Assembly (NCBI GenBank): GCA_946410365.1
Contig: CAMKAA010000017.1
Location: 1 to 10,308 of the forward strand
DNA: 10,308 nucleotides
Reading direction: 5' to 3'
From: an uncultured Lachnospiraceae bacterium
GTDB lineage: Bacteria > Bacillota_A > Clostridia > Lachnospirales > Lachnospiraceae
In this document: piece after piece, positions 7,614-10,308 of the stretch
Layout of the letters: every line of letters begins with the position of its first letter
How positions within the stretch are numbered: position 1 is the stretch's first letter
The notes under the pieces: model-generated
Told to the model about the DNA's origin: nothing
Seen by the model: only the letters and a program-made list of their open reading frames with translations
The model's database searches: none
Made by a program: the position numbers and the translations under genes

Positions 7614-9695
7614 CTATTTCCCCTTTCTGCCGGTCTTCTTCCGGCCTCCTGCCGCAGATACGTATGGCTTTTTATAGAACTGGCTGTCCCTCATATACAT
7701 CTGCTGCAGCACGTCGCTGTAGTTGCTGTTCTTGACATTATTTGTGTTGCGTGAAACAAATCCGTTCAGCTTTTCCAGATACTCCTCTTCCGTGACTGTA
7801 CCTTCCGAAACTCTTGTAAGTCCGAGTTCCCAGCTGGCTGTCAGCTTCGGGTTGAGAAGTGAGCGGATCGAACAGTCCACCGTGTCATAGATCATCTCTC
7901 CCATCAGTGTAGGAGTTATGACCTGTGTCTTTTTGTTCAGGGCGAGGTATCTGTTGCTGAAGAGTTTTTTCAGGATCTCGGCTCTGGTAGCGCTGGTTCC
8001 GATCCCGCTTCCCCGTATCTGTTCTCTGAGTTCTTCCTCTTCGATCAGCTGTCCGGCGTTTTCCATTGCAAGGATCATGCTGCCGGAGTTATAACGCTTC
8101 GGAGGTTTCGTCTCTCCTTCCCGGATCTCGAGGCCTGTGCAGTTCATTTGCATTCCCTTACGAAGCGTCGAGACAAAGGCAGGAATTTTATCGGTTTCCT
8201 GTTCGTTCCCGTCTCCGTCCTTCTGCTGCGGTTCTTCCGCGGGGTCTTCCTTCTTCTTCCTGAAGGAATACTCCATGACTTCAAGATACCCGGGGTCGAT
8301 ACAGGTCTTGAAAGAAGCGGAGAACATCTCTGTTCCCAGACGGATCTCAAGTGCTATTTTATCAAAGATCGCGGGCGGATAAAAGATTGCGAGAAACCTT
8401 CTGCATATCAGCTCGTATACTTTGGCAGTGGTGTCTTTGAGAGAAGGGAGCGCATTAAGGCCCTGCCCCGTCGGGATAATGGCGTAGTGGTCGGTGATCG
8501 CTTTGTCGTCAGTGTAGCGTGTCTTCGCGATCTTTTTATAGGACCCGGTTTCAAGGATCTTCTGCAGATATGGCCTGTACATAGTAAGATTTGAGAGTCC
8601 CTTGAGATTTTTGCCGATCTCTTTGGCGACAGCTGAAGACAGGACACGCGCATCGGTCCTTGGGTATGTCGTGAGTTTCTTCTCGTACAGCTCCTGGGCA
8701 GCCTGAAGCGTCTGGTCGGGGCTTATCTTGAAGAATCTTGAGCAGTCGTTCTGAAGTTCTGCCAGGTTGTATAAAAGGGGCGGATTCTTCTTCTCTTTTT
8801 TCCTGCTTACGGTGTGGACTTCGCAGTCCCCTGAAGCGATCGGCTGCCGCAGGTATTCGATCAGTGCTTCCGCATCCTTTCTGTCCCTGAAACCGTTTTC
8901 CTTGTACAGTGCAGGCGTGCCAAAATATCTGCTGCCCTCCACTGCATGCCATTCTGCAGTGATCTCCTCGCTGCCGCTCTCATCAGCGGGCCTGAAGTTT
9001 CCGAGAACGCGGTAAAAAGGAGTTTTGACAAAATCGCGGATCTCCCGCTCTCTTCTTACCACCATTCCCAGGACGCAGGTCATCACGCGGCCGACAGCGA
9101 TCACGGAATAGTTCGTTCCCAGAACGCGGCTGATCCCGCCGCCGTATTTGAGCGTCAGCGCGCGGGAGAAGTTGATGCCCATCAGATAGTCCTCTTTGGC
9201 TCTCAGATAAGCGGCTGAACCCAGATTATCGTATTCCGAGTCGTCCTTCGCCTCTTTGATCCCTCTGAGAATCTCCTCCTTAGTCTGGGAATCGATCCAG
9301 ACGCGCAGCTGTCTCTTGCCTTTAACACCGGCTTCCTGTGCGACGAGACGATAGATATATTCACCCTCGCGCCCGGAGTCGGTACAGATATAGATAGTGT
9401 CTACATCTTTGTCTGTCAGGAGTTTCTTTACGATCCCAAACTGTTTTTTGACGCCGTCGATCACCTGGTATCGGTATCTGTCGGGGATAAAAGGGATCGT
9501 GGAAAGAGACCACTTCTTGTATTTCGGGTCATATGCGTCGGGATAACACATTGTGACCAGATGCCCAACGCACCAGGTCACAATAGTATCTTCCGCTTCC
9601 ATATATCCATCTCTTGATTTGAAGCTGAGCCCCAGGGAATTTGCAAATTCCCTGGCGACACTCGGCTTTTCTGCAATAAAGACTCTTTTGCTCAT
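7614..9695 (-). CDS. topB: DNA topoisomerase III (type IA)
   Basis: Type IA topoisomerase that passes and decatenates single DNA strands through a 5'-phosphotyrosine link, usually in replication or recombination. The N-terminal Toprim domain has IAEKPSVAREFA with E9 and the acidic motif CTDSGREGEYI (D106, E110, E112). The family's usual second Asp of DxDxE is Gly108, a variant also seen in Bacillus TopB (TDAGREGE). The strand-gate motif is AVGRVMTCVLGMVV (200-213), against the more usual GRVQTPTL. The catalytic Tyr is Y344 in TTYPRTDAR, followed by AIIPT (405-409) and GIGTSATRAEIL (564-575). A charged, probably flexible insert (477-503) interrupts the body. No CxxC zinc-finger pairs follow; the protein ends in a basic tail GGRKKTGRKGK. 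693 residues is normal for TopB. ATG start with a moderate AAGAGAG site, 19 bases after asd; TAG stop. TopB is often carried on mobile elements, but nothing here suggests that. Confidence 0.95.
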   Translation of the reverse strand: MSKRVFIAEKPSVAREFANSLGLSFKSRDGYMEAEDTIVTWCVGHLVTMCYPDAYDPKYKKWSLSTIPFIPDRYRYQVIDGVKKQFGIVKKLLTDKDVDTIYICTDSGREGEYIYRLVAQEAGVKGKRQLRVWIDSQTKEEILRGIKEAKDDSEYDNLGSAAYLRAKEDYLMGINFSRALTLKYGGGISRVLGTNYSVIAVGRVMTCVLGMVVRREREIRDFVKTPFYRVLGNFRPADESGSEEITAEWHAVEGSRYFGTPALYKENGFRDRKDAEALIEYLRQPIASGDCEVHTVSRKKEKKNPPLLYNLAELQNDCSRFFKISPDQTLQAAQELYEKKLTTYPRTDARVLSSAVAKEIGKNLKGLSNLTMYRPYLQKILETGSYKKIAKTRYTDDKAITDHYAIIPTGQGLNALPSLKDTTAKVYELICRRFLAIFYPPAIFDKIALEIRLGTEMFSASFKTCIDPGYLEVMEYSFRKKKEDPAEEPQQKDGDGNEQETDKIPAFVSTLRKGMQMNCTGLEIREGETKPPKRYNSGSMILAMENAGQLIEEEELREQIRGSGIGTSATRAEILKKLFSNRYLALNKKTQVITPTLMGEMIYDTVDCSIRSLLNPKLTASWELGLTRVSEGTVTEEEYLEKLNGFVSRNTNNVKNSNYSDVLQQMYMRDSQFYKKPYVSAAGGRKKTGRKGK
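7620..7626 (-). promoter_or_regulatory. Ribosome binding site of the beta-helix gene inside the topB end
   Basis: The minus strand reads AAAGGGG, 7 bases before the ATG at 7612, and lies within the last codons of topB. Since topB ends at 7614, translation of the two genes is probably coupled. The site fixes the beta-helix gene start. Confidence 0.65.
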
Positions 9696-9714
9696 TCACA
9701 CTCTCTTGTGTCGA

Positions 9715-10308
9715 TCATTTATTGGTAATATAGCCCTGTGCTGTGAGCAGTTCCGCGCAAAGCACACCGCCGCCTGCGGCGCCGCGGATCGTGTTGTGTG
9801 AAAGTCCCACGAATTTCCAGTCAAACAGGGTGTCCTCTCTGAGGCGGCCGATAGAGACGCCCATCCCCTTCTCATAGTTCACATCCAGTGCTACCTGGGG
9901 ACGGTTATCCTCCTCGAGGTACTGGATGAACTGCTTCGGAGCGCTGGGAAGATTCTCTTTCTGTGGCACGCCGCTGAACGCGCGGAGCGCTTCTACAAGC
10001 TGCTCCTTGGTGGGATCCTTGCGGAAATTAACAAATACGGTTGCAGTATGTCCATAGAGCACAGGCACACGGATGCACTGGCTTGTGATGGAAATGTTGT
10101 CTCCGGGAACGATCACGCCGTTCTCGATATGGCCGAAAATGCGAAGAGGCTCTTTCTCACTCTTCTCTTCTTCGCCGCCGATGTAGGGAATGATGTTGCC
10201 GACCATCTCGGGCCAGTCTTTGAAGTTCTTGCCGGCGCCGGAAATAGCCTGATAAGTGGAGACTACAGCCTGATAAGGCTCGAATTCTTTCCATGCCGCA
10301 AAAGCAGG
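9715..10308 (-). CDS. asd: Aspartate-semialdehyde dehydrogenase, archaeal/fungal type (C-terminal part)
   Basis: The gene runs off the right edge, so only the last 197 residues are visible; the reading frame is open to base 10308, well upstream of the ATG at 10206. The enzyme makes aspartate semialdehyde from aspartyl phosphate with NADPH, leading to lysine/diaminopimelate, threonine and methionine. Visible landmarks are VVSTYQAISGAG (15-26 of the fragment), the substrate-phosphate loop IGGEEEKSEKE, IRVPVLYGHTATVFV with the presumed catalytic His (fragment residue 87, near 10049), and the C-terminal SHNTIRGAAGGGVLCAELL. These fit the archaeal/yeast-like subfamily rather than the E. coli-like one. 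The catalytic Cys and NADP-binding region lie outside the window. TGA stop, 19 bases before topB. Confidence 0.93.
   Translation of the reverse strand, partial: PAFAAWKEFEPYQAVVSTYQAISGAGKNFKDWPEMVGNIIPYIGGEEEKSEKEPLRIFGHIENGVIVPGDNISITSQCIRVPVLYGHTATVFVNFRKDPTKEQLVEALRAFSGVPQKENLPSAPKQFIQYLEEDNRPQVALDVNYEKGMGVSIGRLREDTLFDWKFVGLSHNTIRGAAGGGVLCAELLTAQGYITNK

Noticed and set aside
6959..7735. Plus-strand open frame of 258 codons opposite the beta-helix gene and the end of topB
   Set aside because: It crosses the boundary of two well-supported minus-strand genes and resembles no family I know.
7614..9695. topB as a sign of an integrative element or plasmid region
   Set aside because: TopB is frequent on conjugative elements, but no relaxase, type IV secretion, integrase or repeat is present, and the flanking genes are core metabolism and translation.
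9765..9795. GC-rich inverted repeats (GCCGC-CT-GCGGC and nearby GGCGCC, CCGCGG) near the asd end
   Set aside because: They fall in the codons for the conserved RGAAGGG motif, lack a following U-tract, and are explained by Gly/Ala/Arg codons rather than a terminator.
1..10308. CRISPR array, tRNA/rRNA genes, insertion sequence or toxin-antitoxin pair
   Set aside because: I searched by eye for spaced repeats, tRNA-like cloverleaf arms, terminal inverted repeats and small paired genes. Coding density is nearly complete and none was found.

Overview
This window looks like an ordinary, tightly packed chromosomal segment of a Gram-positive anaerobe. It is most likely in Bacillota, class Clostridia, and probably close to Lachnospiraceae. 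This is inferred from the protein types (a clostridial-style GluRS, a TopB with a TDxGREGE Toprim motif, a membrane-anchored MutS-like ATPase), the purine-rich Shine-Dalgarno sites, and a roughly balanced base composition. All nine genes lie on the minus strand, so the order of transcription runs from high to low coordinates. I see no tRNA, rRNA, CRISPR array, insertion sequence, phage gene or attachment site, and no gene-free stretch longer than 79 bases.

In transcription order the genes are: the 3' end of an archaeal/fungal-type aspartate-semialdehyde dehydrogenase (9715-10308, cut by the window edge); DNA topoisomerase III (7614-9695); a stand-alone left-handed beta-helix acyltransferase-like protein related to the C-terminal half of GlmU (6935-7612); a trimeric-type purine nucleoside phosphorylase (6057-6914); a membrane-anchored MutS-family ATPase (4371-6050); ribonuclease HI (3880-4344); dUTPase (3400-3849); glutamyl-tRNA synthetase (1872-3320); and a compact UvrD/PcrA-like superfamily 1 helicase (58-1875). 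A strong ribosome binding site at 3-9 shows that a further minus-strand gene starts just outside the window.

Gene spacing is 1 to 30 bases at most junctions, and gltX overlaps the helicase by 4 bases (GTGA). The only wider gap is 79 bases between dut and gltX. I see no convincing terminator or strong promoter, so one or two long operons is the simplest reading. Functionally this is a nucleic-acid upkeep cluster: TopB, a MutS-family ATPase, RNase HI, dUTPase and an SF1 helicase, together with purine salvage (PNP), translation (GltX) and amino-acid biosynthesis (Asd).

I did not find a clearly new biological system. The items most worth a second look are the membrane-anchored MutS-like ATPase and its neighbourhood of DNA/RNA maintenance genes, the orphan GlmU-C-like protein that keeps a candidate catalytic histidine, the in-frame pnp/mutS-like junction with a single TAA and a very close ribosome binding site, and the helicase that lacks room for a UvrD/PcrA C-terminal tail.
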